Source: Bacillota bacterium
Lineage (GTDB): Bacteria; Bacillota; Bacilli; Bacillales; Bacillaceae_J
NCBI GenBank assembly: GCA_023457235.1
Contig: JAEWMK010000222.1
Span: forward strand, 1-37,848
Direction of reading: 5' to 3'
Length of the DNA: 37,848 nucleotides
The notes beneath the pieces were generated by a model, which did no database searches, was not told the DNA's origin, and worked only from the letters and a program-made list of their open reading frames with translations. This document shows, piece after piece, positions 22,319 through 31,340 of this stretch. The position numbers and the translations under genes were made by a program. Numbering within the stretch: position 1 is the stretch's first letter; every line of letters starts with the position of its first letter.

Positions 22319-24007
22319 ATGGAGTACTTGTTAATATTTATTATTGTTTTATTAGCAATTATCATATATGGATTTATAAAAAGGAAAAAGATTTATTCGG
22401 AAGTTGATAAGCTAGAAAGCTGGAAAATAAGCATCATGAATAGACCGGTAACAGATGAAATTGCGAAAGTAAAGCAATTGAATATGACAGGGCAGACTGA
22501 GGAAAAGTTTGAAGCTTGGCGTGTTACTTGGGATGAGATTGTAACCAATCAACTGCCAAAAGTAGATGATTTTCTGTTTGAAGCAGAAGAAGCAGCGGAT
22601 CATTACCGCTTTAAAAAAGCTGCTAATATTACACGTAGCACCCGCAATGTATTAGAAGAGGTCGATCAGAAAATAGCTACTATATTAGAGGATCTGCAAG
22701 AGCTTATTGGCAGTGAGGAAAAGAATAAAATAGAAGTAGAAGAGTTAAAAGGCATCATGAAAAATCATCGCAAGATTTTACTTGCATCAAGGCACTCTTT
22801 TGGAAGTGCGATTATCCAGCTTGAAAAGGAGCTTGAGGTAGTCGTTCATAAATTTAGTGAATTTGATGCGGCTACGAATGGTGGGAATTATTTAGAGGCG
22901 CGTGAAATTGTACTGGTTATTCGGAATGACTTGAATAATTTAGCGACAAAAATTGAAGAAATACCACCACTTTTAACTTATTGCCATAATCAATTACCTA
23001 CGCAAATTAGTGAACTTCGAAAAGGTCAGGGAGAAATGATCCAATCTGGATACATTGTAGAGCATTTAGAGATAAATAAAGAATTAGATAAAATTGAGGG
23101 AGAAATACAATCCTATTTAAGGAAAATAGAAGAAACAGAGGTCAATGAGGCGAAGGAAGGAATTACGGATGTGCAGGACCGAATCGAGCAAATCTATGAC
23201 TGTTTAGAAAAAGAAGTAATCGCAAAGCACATTATCACAAAAGAAACGCCTACCCTTGAGCCACATATTATTGAATTGCATGAAAAGGCAGTTGCAGCTA
23301 AAAATGAATCTGAAAGTGTTCAACAGATCTACCATCTAAAAGATAAAGACCTTGAAGATCAACGGAAAATTGAGAAAAAAGTTGCTCAGACTACACACAA
23401 GTATTATGAACTATTAAATAGACTTGAAGCCAACGATGAGCCGGCAACAAAGCTGCGAGAAGATTTAGAAGAAATCAAAACAAATATTCAAACGATTTCT
23501 GAACTGTATAAAAACTTTACTGAAATGATGCATACACTTAGAAAAGATGAGCGTGAGGCAAAAGAACGAATCACTCAAATGAAAAAGACATTAGTTGAAG
23601 CTAGGAGCTTAATTAGAAAAAACCAGTTACCGGGACTTCCAAATAATATATTAAAAACATTTGACACAGCAGAATCAAACTTAAAGGCGGTATCGTATAA
23701 GTTAGAGGAAACACCTCTTGATATGTACGCTGTAAATAATATTTTAGAAGAAGCACAAAATGCTGTTAGTAAAGTGTTTGAACAAACAGAAGAGATCGTG
23801 GAAAAAGCGGTATTGGTAGAACATATAATCCAATATGGAAATCGTTATCGAAGTCAGTATGCGGTTCTTTCGGCGAAATTATCTGAAGCAGAGCAAGTAT
23901 TCCGTATGTATGATTATGATTTGGCATTGGAACAGGCGGCATCGGCTATCGAAGCTGTTGAACCAGGTGCTTTAAAAAAGATTGAGGAATTAATAAATAA
24001 CCGCTAA
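22319..24007 (+). CDS. ezrA: EzrA, septation ring formation regulator
   Basis: 562 residues, the family's usual length. One N-terminal membrane anchor (residues 2-19, LLIFIIVLLAIIIYGFI) followed by a basic stop (KRKK), so the long body lies in the cytoplasm. The body is almost entirely coiled-coil spectrin-like repeats rich in Glu, Lys and Leu. EzrA binds FtsZ, prevents extra Z rings at the poles and takes part in division at midcell. A short QYGNRYRSQYAVLS-like patch near residues 505-520 corresponds to the conserved QNR region. The ATG has AAAGGGGTAAGG upstream. A terminator follows at once, so it is a single-gene unit, in the order seen in B. subtilis. Confidence 0.97.
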   Translation: MEYLLIFIIVLLAIIIYGFIKRKKIYSEVDKLESWKISIMNRPVTDEIAKVKQLNMTGQTEEKFEAWRVTWDEIVTNQLPKVDDFLFEAEEAADHYRFKKAANITRSTRNVLEEVDQKIATILEDLQELIGSEEKNKIEVEELKGIMKNHRKILLASRHSFGSAIIQLEKELEVVVHKFSEFDAATNGGNYLEAREIVLVIRNDLNNLATKIEEIPPLLTYCHNQLPTQISELRKGQGEMIQSGYIVEHLEINKELDKIEGEIQSYLRKIEETEVNEAKEGITDVQDRIEQIYDCLEKEVIAKHIITKETPTLEPHIIELHEKAVAAKNESESVQQIYHLKDKDLEDQRKIEKKVAQTTHKYYELLNRLEANDEPATKLREDLEEIKTNIQTISELYKNFTEMMHTLRKDEREAKERITQMKKTLVEARSLIRKNQLPGLPNNILKTFDTAESNLKAVSYKLEETPLDMYAVNNILEEAQNAVSKVFEQTEEIVEKAVLVEHIIQYGNRYRSQYAVLSAKLSEAEQVFRMYDYDLALEQAASAIEAVEPGALKKIEELINNR

Positions 24008-24025
24008 CTAAAGTAGGTTAAAATG

Positions 24026-24057
24026 AAAGGCTGTCCCAAACGGTGGGGCAGCCTTTT
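24026..24057 (+). terminator. Rho-independent terminator of ezrA
   Basis: AAAGGCTGTCCC and GGGGCAGCCTTTT pair around a short loop, 18 bases after the ezrA stop. Confidence 0.9.
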
Positions 24058-24070
24058 CCGTCACTTTACA

Positions 24071-24220
24071 TTGTCTAGCTCCAGCGCCCAGCGCCTAGCG
24101 GACTTCGCCCACCTCCCTACGATAATTCAACATCGATTCGCTAACGCTTATCGTGTTTCCTTTATCTCAGTCGATGTGCTCCAGTCCATACGCCGCTCAA
24201 CGGGCGCTTCCGCTTTTCTA
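24071..24220 (+). repeat. Dispersed ~150-bp repeat, copy 2
   Basis: TTGTCTAGCTCCAGCGCCCA at the left, GGGCGCTTCCGCTTTTCTA at the right, and the inner blocks CCTCCCTACGATAA and TTTATCTCAGTCGATG. It fills the gap between the ezrA terminator and the stop codon of convergent braB (2 bases away). Confidence 0.92.
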
Positions 24221-24221
24221 T

Positions 24222-25556
24222 TTATGAAGCTTTTCTAGCTAATTCATCATTTTGTTTTTGACGCAATGAAAAGACATATCCGATTACAACTCCGATTAAC
24301 GCAGGGACAACCCAACCAACACCATTACTATATAGCGGTAAAGTAGAGGTTAAAATTTGTTTTACATTTTCACCGGCAATTCCTGCAAATACAAAACCGT
24401 CTAAGATACTTACAATCCCTGTTCCCAAAACACCACCGATATAGACAGATCTGGCACTGCCAAAATAACGATCTAGAAACGACAATATAATGAGTGTTAT
24501 CGCAATAGGATAAATCATCATTAAAACAGGCAACGAAATAGTAATTAATTGGGTTAAGCCAACATTTGCGACAAGCATGCTGAAGACTGATGTAATCAAG
24601 ACGAATTTTTGATATGAGATTTTCGGCCACAGCTTATTAAAATACTCCGCACAAGACGTTACTAAACCAATGGATGTTGTCAAACAAGCAAGTGTGATCG
24701 CTAGACCTAACATGATTGTGCCGAATATTCCATAATAATGGTTTGCAGAAATGGCGAGGATTTGACCACCATTTTCTACTTCGCCAACAACGGAAGCACT
24801 GGTTGCTCCTAAGTAGGCTAACGATAAATAAACAAGCATTAGAGCAATTACAGCAATAATACCTGATTTGATAGTGGTTATTGCAATTATTTTAGGATTC
24901 GTTATTCCCAAATTTTTAATAGCAGTATAAACAACTATGGCAAAAACTAATGCTGCTAATGCATCTAATGTAAGATAACCTTCAATAAAACCTTTAAAAA
25001 ATGGAGACGCTGAATAAGCCTCACTTGGTTCTGGAATTGACCCCATCGGGTTAAAAATTGCTTTAGCTACGAGCACGGCAATTGTTAGCAGTAACGCAGG
25101 GGTTAATACTTTTCCAATCCGATCTACAAGTTTAGATGGATTTCTTGATAACCAATAGGTGACACCGAAGAAAATAATTGTATATAAAAATAAGCTTGCA
25201 TTATTGCTAGCTAATTCCTTGTTTAAAAATGGAACAACACTAATTTCGAATGCAACCGTACCTGTTCTTGGAATGGCGAAAACAGGTCCAATTGATAAAT
25301 ATAAGATGAGTGTAAAAATAATTCCGAACATTGGATGGACACGTGCGCTGATTTTTTCAAAATCCCCGCCATTCAAAGCGGCTGCAGCTACACCTAACAG
25401 TGGCAATCCAACGCCTGTAATTAAAAATCCAATGATAGCCGGCCACAGGTTAGTTCCCGCTGCTTGTCCAAGTAATGGTGGGAAAATCATATTGCCGGCA
25501 CCAAAAAATAAAGCAAAAAGCATTAAGCCAATCGATAATGTATTTTTAAAGTTCAA
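24222..25556 (-). CDS. braB: Branched-chain amino acid transporter (BrnQ/BraB family)
   Basis: 444 residues, about 12 hydrophobic membrane segments, starting at a TTG codon with GGGAGG 9 bases upstream (MNFKNTLSIGLMLFALFFGAG). The family signature near the N-terminus (FGAGNMIFPPLLGQAAG) is intact. It imports leucine, isoleucine and valine with a cation across the cytoplasmic membrane. B. subtilis braB lies in the same place between ezrA and nifZ. Upstream is a perfect 14-bp palindrome that could be an operator. The 3' end abuts a dispersed repeat and has no separate terminator that I can see. Confidence 0.95.
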   Translation of the reverse strand: MNFKNTLSIGLMLFALFFGAGNMIFPPLLGQAAGTNLWPAIIGFLITGVGLPLLGVAAAALNGGDFEKISARVHPMFGIIFTLILYLSIGPVFAIPRTGTVAFEISVVPFLNKELASNNASLFLYTIIFFGVTYWLSRNPSKLVDRIGKVLTPALLLTIAVLVAKAIFNPMGSIPEPSEAYSASPFFKGFIEGYLTLDALAALVFAIVVYTAIKNLGITNPKIIAITTIKSGIIAVIALMLVYLSLAYLGATSASVVGEVENGGQILAISANHYYGIFGTIMLGLAITLACLTTSIGLVTSCAEYFNKLWPKISYQKFVLITSVFSMLVANVGLTQLITISLPVLMMIYPIAITLIILSFLDRYFGSARSVYIGGVLGTGIVSILDGFVFAGIAGENVKQILTSTLPLYSNGVGWVVPALIGVVIGYVFSLRQKQNDELARKAS

Positions 25557-25593
25557 GTTAAAACCTCCCGGTCCAATTGAAAAAATCTATATA

Positions 25594-25626
25594 GTGAAAA
25601 TTTTCACAACGTTATTCATCATAACG
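25594..25626 (-). promoter_or_regulatory. Two inverted repeats upstream of braB (possible operator)
   Basis: GTGAAAATTTTCAC (25594-25607) is a perfect 14-bp palindrome starting 38 bases above the braB start, and CGTTAT/ATAACG (25610-25626) lies next to it. The first is only partly like the CodY box (AATTTTCWGAAAATT). Repressor identity is unknown. Confidence 0.45.
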
Positions 25627-25753
25627 CAAATTTCGACAAATTGCTACATAAAAATATTTATTAAATTGAAAAATGTCGTTTTCTAATTTTAATTTGTCTA
25701 CATTTGTGATAATATATGTAAATGCAAATTTTATCTGAGACCAAGGTGATTTG

Positions 25754-26899
25754 ATGATTTACTTTGACAATAGTGCAACTACAAAGCCCTATCCCGAAGT
25801 TATAGAGGCCTATATGAAGGTAGCAGAGCAATATTTTGCAAATCCTTCTTCGATCCATTTCTTAGGAAGTGAAGTGGAAAAGCTGCTGACCCAATCCAGA
25901 GTTTTAACCGCATCTTTATTGGGGGTTAAACCAACAGAGATTGTCTTTACCTCAAGTGGAACAGAAGGAAATAATCTGGCCATTAAAGGTGTTGCATTCC
26001 AATACCAAAACCGCGGGAAACATATTATAACGACATCAATTGAACATCCGTCTGTGCTAGAAGCTTATAAACAATTAGAGTCATTAGGATTTACTGTGTC
26101 GTATTTAGAAGTGGATCAAAATGGCAGAATTAATATAGAACAACTAAAAAATATGTTGCGAGACGACACAATTTTAGTTTCCATGATTCATGTAAATAAC
26201 GAGTTGGGAACAATTCAACCGGTTGAAGAAGTAGGTAAAATTTTAAAGAATTACCCGAAAATATTATTTCATGTCGACCATGTTCAAGGAATTGGAAAAG
26301 TCCTGCTCCAATTAAAAGATTCTGGAATCGATTTATGTACAATTTCAGGACATAAGTTTCATGCATTAAGAGGAACGGGGATTTTATATATTCGTGATGG
26401 ATTGAAAATTGCCTCCATTCTGAGCGGTGGTGGTCAGGAAATGGGCATCCGCTCTGGTACGGAGAATGTGGCGGGTATCGTTTCAATGACAAAAGCGCTT
26501 CGACTTACACTTGAAAAAATGAATCAGGGCGGCCTTGATCATTTCTTACAATTAAAGGAAGCACTTCTTTCAGGGTTAAGACAAATGGATGGCATTATCA
26601 TTAACACACCTGACCAAGATGCAGCACCACATATAATTAATTTTTCAGTATTAAACGTTAAACCGGAAGTATTAATTCATAGCTTAAGTAAACACGATAT
26701 CTATGTTTCAACCCAATCTGCCTGCTCCTCTAAGCTCGCACAGGCAAGCAGAGTGTTAACCGCAGCCGGTCTTGGCGAAGAGCGGGCTAAAACTGCCATC
26801 CGTGTAAGTTTTTCACTTGATAACACAGTGGAGGAAGTTAAGACATTTTTACATGTTTTAGAAAGTATAGTTCCAAAATTACAGGAAGTAATGAGGTAA
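25754..26899 (+). CDS. nifZ: Cysteine desulfurase (NifS/IscS type), ThiI partner
   Basis: 381 residues from ATG at 25754 (AAGGTG at 5 bases); the TTG one codon upstream is too close to the ribosome binding site. A PLP enzyme that takes sulfur from cysteine onto its own cysteine. Visible: MIYFDNSATTKPYPEV start, the SGTEGNNLAIKG motif, HVDHVQGIGK, the PLP lysine in SGHKFHALRGTG (about residue 200), and the persulfide cysteine in STQSACSSKLAQ (about residue 323). It is followed by thiI after only 4 bases. In B. subtilis this dedicated enzyme (NifZ/IscSB) feeds sulfur to ThiI for 4-thiouridine in tRNA. No Fe-S scaffold gene is near, which agrees with that role. Confidence 0.95.
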   Translation: MIYFDNSATTKPYPEVIEAYMKVAEQYFANPSSIHFLGSEVEKLLTQSRVLTASLLGVKPTEIVFTSSGTEGNNLAIKGVAFQYQNRGKHIITTSIEHPSVLEAYKQLESLGFTVSYLEVDQNGRINIEQLKNMLRDDTILVSMIHVNNELGTIQPVEEVGKILKNYPKILFHVDHVQGIGKVLLQLKDSGIDLCTISGHKFHALRGTGILYIRDGLKIASILSGGGQEMGIRSGTENVAGIVSMTKALRLTLEKMNQGGLDHFLQLKEALLSGLRQMDGIIINTPDQDAAPHIINFSVLNVKPEVLIHSLSKHDIYVSTQSACSSKLAQASRVLTAAGLGEERAKTAIRVSFSLDNTVEEVKTFLHVLESIVPKLQEVMR

Positions 26900-26903
26900 G
26901 AAA

Positions 26904-28127
26904 ATGGAATATGATCACATATTAATTCGTTATGGCGAAATGTCGCTAAAAGGGAAAAATCGTTCAAAATTCTCACAAATCTTAAAAAATAATATAAAAG
27001 TCTTATTAAAATTAAATGGATGTACGAAAGCGATCGTGAATCGGACAAAAGATCGGATGTTTATCGATCTTAATGGGGATGACCATGAAAAAATAAGTGA
27101 AATCCTAAAGGATGTATTTGGCATTCAAAGCTTTAGTTTAGCGATGAAAGTAACAAGTGAACTTGAAGAAATCCAAAAAGGCGCACTTACAGCCCTTCAG
27201 GAAGCAAATCCAGATGCAAAAACATTTAAAGTGACGGCGAAGCGTCCAGATAAAAGCTTTCCCATTCGTTCACAGGAACTAAACCATTTAATTGGTGGTT
27301 ACATTTTAAAAAATTCAGATGGACTAACGGTCGATGTTCATAACCCTGATGTAAACGTGCGGGTGGAAGTTCGAACATCAATGACTTTTATTACTTGTAA
27401 AACAGTAAAAGGAGCCGGAGGATTCCCTGTTGGCTCTAATGGCAAAGTGATGCTTATGCTATCTGGAGGTATAGACAGCCCGGTTGCCGGCTATATGACA
27501 ATGAAACGAGGCGTAAAAATCGAGGCTGTTCATTTTCATAGTCCTCCTTTTACAAATGAGCGCGCAAAGCAAAAGGTATTAGACCTTGCCGGCAAACTCA
27601 CGAAATATGGAGGCCGAATCCGCGTCCATATTGTCCCATTCACAGAAATTCAACAGGAAATCCATAAAGCCATTCCATCTAGCTATACGATGACGGCGAT
27701 GCGAAGAATGATGCTTCGAATTGCTGAACAGATAGCTGTTAAAAATAATGCTTTAGCGATTGCAACAGGTGAAAGCTTAGGGCAGGTTGCTAGTCAAACA
27801 ATTGAAAGTATGAATACGATTAATGAAGTTACTAATTATCCAATCCTTAGACCGTTAATCGCAATGGATAAGCTTGAAATTATTGATATTGCTCATTCAA
27901 TCGATACTTATGATATATCGATTCGACCATATGAGGATTGTTGTACGATTTTCTTGCCGTCTGATCCAAAGACAAAACCTAAAAAAGACCGAATTAATTA
28001 TTACGAAACAAAATTAGAAAATATCGATCAACTTATCGAAACTGCGATTACTAATGTGGAAACGATAGATATTGAACGGAACACTAAAAAACATGAAATT
28101 GAAAAACAATTTGAAGATCTATTTTAG
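26904..28127 (+). CDS. thiI: tRNA 4-thiouridine synthase ThiI
   Basis: 407 residues, close to the 401 of B. subtilis. It adenylates U8 of tRNA and inserts sulfur to form 4-thiouridine. Order of domains: N-terminal ferredoxin-like part (MEYDHILIRYGEMSLKGKNR), THUMP domain (about 60-165, ending VRTSMTFITCKTVKGAGG), and the PP-loop ATP pyrophosphatase domain with LSGGIDSPVAGYMTMKRG at about 186. It lacks the C-terminal rhodanese domain of the E. coli enzyme, as is normal in Bacillus. It is translationally close-coupled to nifZ (4-base gap, GAGGTAAG). Confidence 0.97.
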   Translation: MEYDHILIRYGEMSLKGKNRSKFSQILKNNIKVLLKLNGCTKAIVNRTKDRMFIDLNGDDHEKISEILKDVFGIQSFSLAMKVTSELEEIQKGALTALQEANPDAKTFKVTAKRPDKSFPIRSQELNHLIGGYILKNSDGLTVDVHNPDVNVRVEVRTSMTFITCKTVKGAGGFPVGSNGKVMLMLSGGIDSPVAGYMTMKRGVKIEAVHFHSPPFTNERAKQKVLDLAGKLTKYGGRIRVHIVPFTEIQQEIHKAIPSSYTMTAMRRMMLRIAEQIAVKNNALAIATGESLGQVASQTIESMNTINEVTNYPILRPLIAMDKLEIIDIAHSIDTYDISIRPYEDCCTIFLPSDPKTKPKKDRINYYETKLENIDQLIETAITNVETIDIERNTKKHEIEKQFEDLF

Positions 28128-28154
28128 TTTCAATTAATTACCAATAAAATAAAT

Positions 28155-28184
28155 GTATGAGAGCATTTGCTTTTTCACACTCTA
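28155..28184 (+). promoter_or_regulatory. Candidate sigma-G promoter of sspA
   Basis: GTATG (28155-28159), 18 bases, CACTCTA (28178-28184). This fits the sigma-G/F pattern GHATR-N18-CATWHTA with one mismatch and lies 32 bases before sspA, which is a known forespore gene. Confidence 0.65.
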
Positions 28185-28215
28185 TTAACACACCAACCAA
28201 GGAGGTGAAAAGCAA

Positions 28216-28428
28216 ATGCCAAGTTCAAGAAGCAATAACAGTAATCAATTATTAGTTCCCGGCGTACAACAAGCTCTTGATCAAATGAAGTTTGAAATCG
28301 CACAAGAGTTTGGTGTGAACCTTGGTGCTGACACAACTTCACGTGCCAACGGATCTGTTGGAGGAGAAATTACAAAGCGCCTAGTTTCAATGGCTCAACA
28401 ACAAATGGCCGGGTTCCAAGGCCAATAA
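28216..28428 (+). CDS. sspA: Small acid-soluble spore protein, alpha/beta type
   Basis: 70 residues, typical for alpha/beta SASP. Coats spore DNA in the forespore, turning it to an A-like form and protecting it from UV and chemicals. Conserved features: LLVPGVQQALDQMKFEIAQEFGV with the GPR protease cut site region (EIAQEFGV), LGADTTSRANGSVGGEITKRLV and a Gln-rich end. AAGGAGGTGA ribosome binding site, strong terminator and a sigma-G-like promoter make it a single-gene unit. Position after thiI is as in B. subtilis. Confidence 0.98.
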   Translation: MPSSRSNNSNQLLVPGVQQALDQMKFEIAQEFGVNLGADTTSRANGSVGGEITKRLVSMAQQQMAGFQGQ

Positions 28429-28453
28429 TCGTTAATTTAATATAGCAATGGCT

Positions 28454-28492
28454 AAAGGGCAAGTCTTCGGGCTTGCCCTTTCATATTTTTTT
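28454..28492 (+). terminator. Rho-independent terminator of sspA
   Basis: AAAGGGCAAG and CTTGCCCTTT around TCTTCGGG, then TCATATTTTTTT. A tight tetraloop-like hairpin suits a very strongly expressed gene. Confidence 0.93.
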
Positions 28493-28576
28493 ATAAAAAA
28501 GGTCAAAAAATATTCTAAAAATTAAAATAGTTTAGTACAATGATACATAGAGGAACCATAAAATGGGGGGATATGG

Positions 28577-30157
28577 ATGAAAAGAGAAGATTTACTGGCT
28601 CCAGAAATGTACAACCTTGTTGAAGAGGTTGAGCGTTTCGCCAAGAATCCTGAAAAGGTAGCAATTAAGTGGGAAGACGAGCAAGGAAACAAGGCGGAGA
28701 TTACATACAGAAATTTAATAACAAGAGTTAACAAAATTGGAAACGCTTTACTAAGCGCTGGCTTGAAAAAAGGGGATAAAGCCATCATAATGGTACCGCG
28801 ATTAATAGACGCCTACGCAATCTATTTAGGTTGTTTAAAAGTCGGGATTACAGTTAGCCCTGGTTCTGAAATGCTGCGAGAAAAGGATATTCGTTACCGT
28901 TTAACTCATGGTGAAATGAAAGCTGTAATCAGCGTTGACTCTCTTGTAAATGAATTTAATCGAATTAGTGATATCGAATTCGAAAGATTCGTAATCGGTA
29001 AGGCTGTTGAAGGTTGGCAGGATTTAAATTTACTTGAAGCTGAAGCAAGCGAATCCCTAGAAATGGCTGATACAAAAGCGGATGATATGGCATTTTTATC
29101 TTATACATCAGGTACAACCGGAAATCCAAAAGGCGTTGTTCATACTCATGGCTGGGGGTTCGCTCATTTAAGAACAGCTGCCAGCGGATGGTTAGGCATT
29201 CAAGAAGGAGATACTGTATGGGCTACAGCAGCACCAGGCTGGCAGAAGTGGATTTGGAGTCCGTTTGTATCAGTTTTGGGCTCTGGGGCAACAGGTTTTG
29301 TTTACCATGGCAATTTTGATGCTAATAAATATTTACAATTGCTTCAAGATAATGAAGTTAATGTCCTTTGCTGTACGCCAACTGAATATCGTGTAATCGC
29401 AAAAGTTCGAAATATCGGTGATTATAAACTTCCTGCGCTTCGCAGTGCAGTCTCTGCCGGAGAACCTTTAAACAGAGAAGTGATCGATACTTTTAAACAG
29501 TATTTTAATGTAACTGTTCGCGATGGGTATGGACAAACTGAAAATACCTTGTTGGTCGGTATATTAGAAGGTATGGAAGTAAGACCAGGTTCAATGGGGA
29601 AACCTACTCCAGGAAACCGGGTTGATATCATTAATGAAGATGGGGAGCCATGCGAAGTGGGGGAAGTAGGTGATATCGCTGTTCACCGCGAGACACCAGC
29701 CTTGTTTAAAAATTATTATAAAGACCCTGAACGGACAGCCATGCAATTCCGTGGAGAGTGGTATGTTACTGGTGACCGGGCCAAAAAGGATGAAGATGGC
29801 TATTTCTGGTTTGAGGGACGAAGTGATGATATTATTATCAGCTCCGGTTATACAATTGGGCCATTCGAGGTAGAAGATGCGCTAGTAAAGCATCCAGCTG
29901 TTAAAGAATGCGCGGTTGTCGGCAGCCCAGATGAGGTTCGCGGAACAATCGTTAAGGCCTTTGTCGTATTAAGGGAAGGCGTCGATCATATCCACCAAGA
30001 AGAGCTTGTAAAAGAATTGCAGGAGCATGTTAAAAATTTAACTGCACCATACAAATATCCGCGCAAGGTAGAATTTATTGAGGAGTTGCCTAAGACAACC
30101 TCAGGAAAAATCCGCCGCATAGAACTACGCCAAAAAGAATTACAACAAAATGCATAG
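28577..30157 (+). CDS. Acyl-CoA synthetase (YtcI/MbcS type)
   Basis: 526 residues, AMP-forming acyl-CoA synthetase of the ANL superfamily, closer in length to medium or branched acyl-CoA synthetases than to AcsA (about 570). Motifs: ATP P-loop YTSGTTGNPKGVVHTH, YGQTENTLLVG, the adenylate-binding WYVTGDRAKKDEDGYFWFEGRSDD, and the C-terminal catalytic lysine in TTSGKIRRIEL. It activates an organic acid with ATP and CoA. The position between sspA and nadK is that of B. subtilis ytcI; a branched-chain acid substrate (MbcS) is possible but not readable from the sequence. No signal or membrane segment. GGGGGGATATGG precedes the ATG. Confidence 0.9.
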   Translation: MKREDLLAPEMYNLVEEVERFAKNPEKVAIKWEDEQGNKAEITYRNLITRVNKIGNALLSAGLKKGDKAIIMVPRLIDAYAIYLGCLKVGITVSPGSEMLREKDIRYRLTHGEMKAVISVDSLVNEFNRISDIEFERFVIGKAVEGWQDLNLLEAEASESLEMADTKADDMAFLSYTSGTTGNPKGVVHTHGWGFAHLRTAASGWLGIQEGDTVWATAAPGWQKWIWSPFVSVLGSGATGFVYHGNFDANKYLQLLQDNEVNVLCCTPTEYRVIAKVRNIGDYKLPALRSAVSAGEPLNREVIDTFKQYFNVTVRDGYGQTENTLLVGILEGMEVRPGSMGKPTPGNRVDIINEDGEPCEVGEVGDIAVHRETPALFKNYYKDPERTAMQFRGEWYVTGDRAKKDEDGYFWFEGRSDDIIISSGYTIGPFEVEDALVKHPAVKECAVVGSPDEVRGTIVKAFVVLREGVDHIHQEELVKELQEHVKNLTAPYKYPRKVEFIEELPKTTSGKIRRIELRQKELQQNA

Positions 30158-30159
30158 TT

Positions 30160-30313
30160 AGAAAAGCGAAAGCGCCTTGCTCATCGCCGTACAAACTGGA
30201 GAGTCTTCGGTCTCGAGATAAAGGAAACTTGAATTGCGTTAGCAATTCTTAGTTGACTTATCGTAGGGAGGAAACCTGAAGTTTGCGAGGCGATAGGCGC
30301 TGGAGCTAGACAA
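30160..30313 (-). repeat. Dispersed ~150-bp repeat, copy 3 (reversed)
   Basis: Read on the minus strand: TTGTCTAGCTCCAGCGCCTA ... CCTCCCTACGATAAGTCAAC ... CTTTATCTCGAGACCG ... GGCGCTTTCGCTTTTCT. It fills the space between the acyl-CoA synthetase stop and the next terminator and is more diverged in its centre than the other copies. Confidence 0.88.
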
Positions 30314-30317
30314 AAAC

Positions 30318-30350
30318 AAATGGGCAGAAGTCATACTTCTGCCCATTTTA
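30318..30350. terminator. Bidirectional terminator
   Basis: AAATGGGCAGAAG and CTTCTGCCCATTTT around TCATA. It lies between the plus-strand acyl-CoA synthetase and the convergent nadK and can serve both. Confidence 0.92.
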
Positions 30351-30360
30351 CTGAATAAAG

Positions 30361-31161
30361 TTACAGAAATTTACGATGAACCTTATGCCAGAAGGAGTTG
30401 TCCTTCATTTTGACCGTTTTTATTTTTTTATCACCTAATGTAATCTCAATTTTATCTATATGTTGAATACTTAATGCCTCATTATCCATTCCGATAATAG
30501 GATAATCATTACCTTCGTGTACGATTTCAAGCGTAAGCTTCCTTTCACCACCAAGAATAAAGGAAGAGCCTAAAGTTCGGTAAGTATTATTATTTAGTGA
30601 ACCCGCTTCACTTACTTGTAGACAAGGAAGCAATGGATCAATAACAGCTCCACCTAATGATTTCGAATAAGCGGTGCTTCCTGTAGGTGTAGAAATGATC
30701 ATTCCATCGCCACGAAATCTTTCAAAGAGCAAGTCATCAATAGATACATCCATAACAAATGTTTTTATAATAGAAGAACGAACTGTACATTCATTTAAAC
30801 AATAAAAAGAAGTATGGCCATCGATTGTTGCTTTAATCGTTGGGTATCGACGTACCTCCATTTTCTCATTTGTCATCGCATCTACAATTTTATCAGGTTC
30901 ATTTATATAAAAATCTGCATACAAGACAGGTGTATCTGTTTCATTAATTCCTATGTACAAACAATCCTCACGAAAGCCGGTCTTTCTAACCGCCTGCAAA
31001 AACGTTCCATCTCCACCAATACTTGCAATGATATTTGCTTTCTTACTATCATTTACAACAGTAAAGCCATGTTTTTCTGCATGATTTGCTAATTTCTCAA
31101 CTTGTTGTTTCATTTTTTCACTATGTTTATAAGAAAAAAATAAATTCGTTCGATGTGGCAT
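30361..31161 (-). CDS. nadK: NAD kinase (second, NadF2/PpnKB type)
   Basis: 266 residues; phosphorylates NAD to NADP. The catalytic GGDGT is at 49-53 (ASIGGDGTFLQAV), the conserved NE(C) block at about 118 (YCLNECTVR) and the glycine-rich region GDGMIISTPTGSTAYSKSLGGA at about 150-172. In B. subtilis this locus carries the second NAD kinase (YtdI), with a different one elsewhere. AAGGAGG lies upstream of the ATG. Reversed against its neighbours and separated by a terminator from the acyl-CoA synthetase. Confidence 0.96.
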   Translation of the reverse strand: MPHRTNLFFSYKHSEKMKQQVEKLANHAEKHGFTVVNDSKKANIIASIGGDGTFLQAVRKTGFREDCLYIGINETDTPVLYADFYINEPDKIVDAMTNEKMEVRRYPTIKATIDGHTSFYCLNECTVRSSIIKTFVMDVSIDDLLFERFRGDGMIISTPTGSTAYSKSLGGAVIDPLLPCLQVSEAGSLNNNTYRTLGSSFILGGERKLTLEIVHEGNDYPIIGMDNEALSIQHIDKIEITLGDKKIKTVKMKDNSFWHKVHRKFL

Positions 31162-31274
31162 ACAGGGACCTCCTTAAATAGTAAGCTTATTCATTATACT
31201 TAAATACTAATAAATACTATACTAATCCTATGTTCTAATTTCAAACTTTTTTGGTACACTAAATAAGATTAGTA

Positions 31275-31300
31275 GGAAACTTTTTACATGTCAAAACGTA
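31275..31300 (+). promoter_or_regulatory. Sigma-W promoter of sppA-yteJ
   Basis: GGAAAC (31275-31280), 16 bases, CGTA (31297-31300), 40 bases before the sppA ATG. The sigma-W consensus is TGAAAC-N16-CGTA, and B. subtilis yteI (sppA) is a sigma-W gene, so sequence and expectation agree. It would link the operon to cell-envelope and antimicrobial-peptide stress. Confidence 0.75.
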
Positions 31301-31340
31301 AAACATGTATGCTGGAAAAAATATTGTAGGAGGTTTATGA

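Noticed and set aside
25159..25686. 175-codon plus-strand gene inside and beyond braB
   Set aside because: Mirror frame of a membrane-protein gene with no start signals; braB is well supported on the other strand.
26130..26492. 120-codon minus-strand gene inside nifZ
   Set aside because: Antisense shadow of a conserved enzyme; composition is not protein-like.
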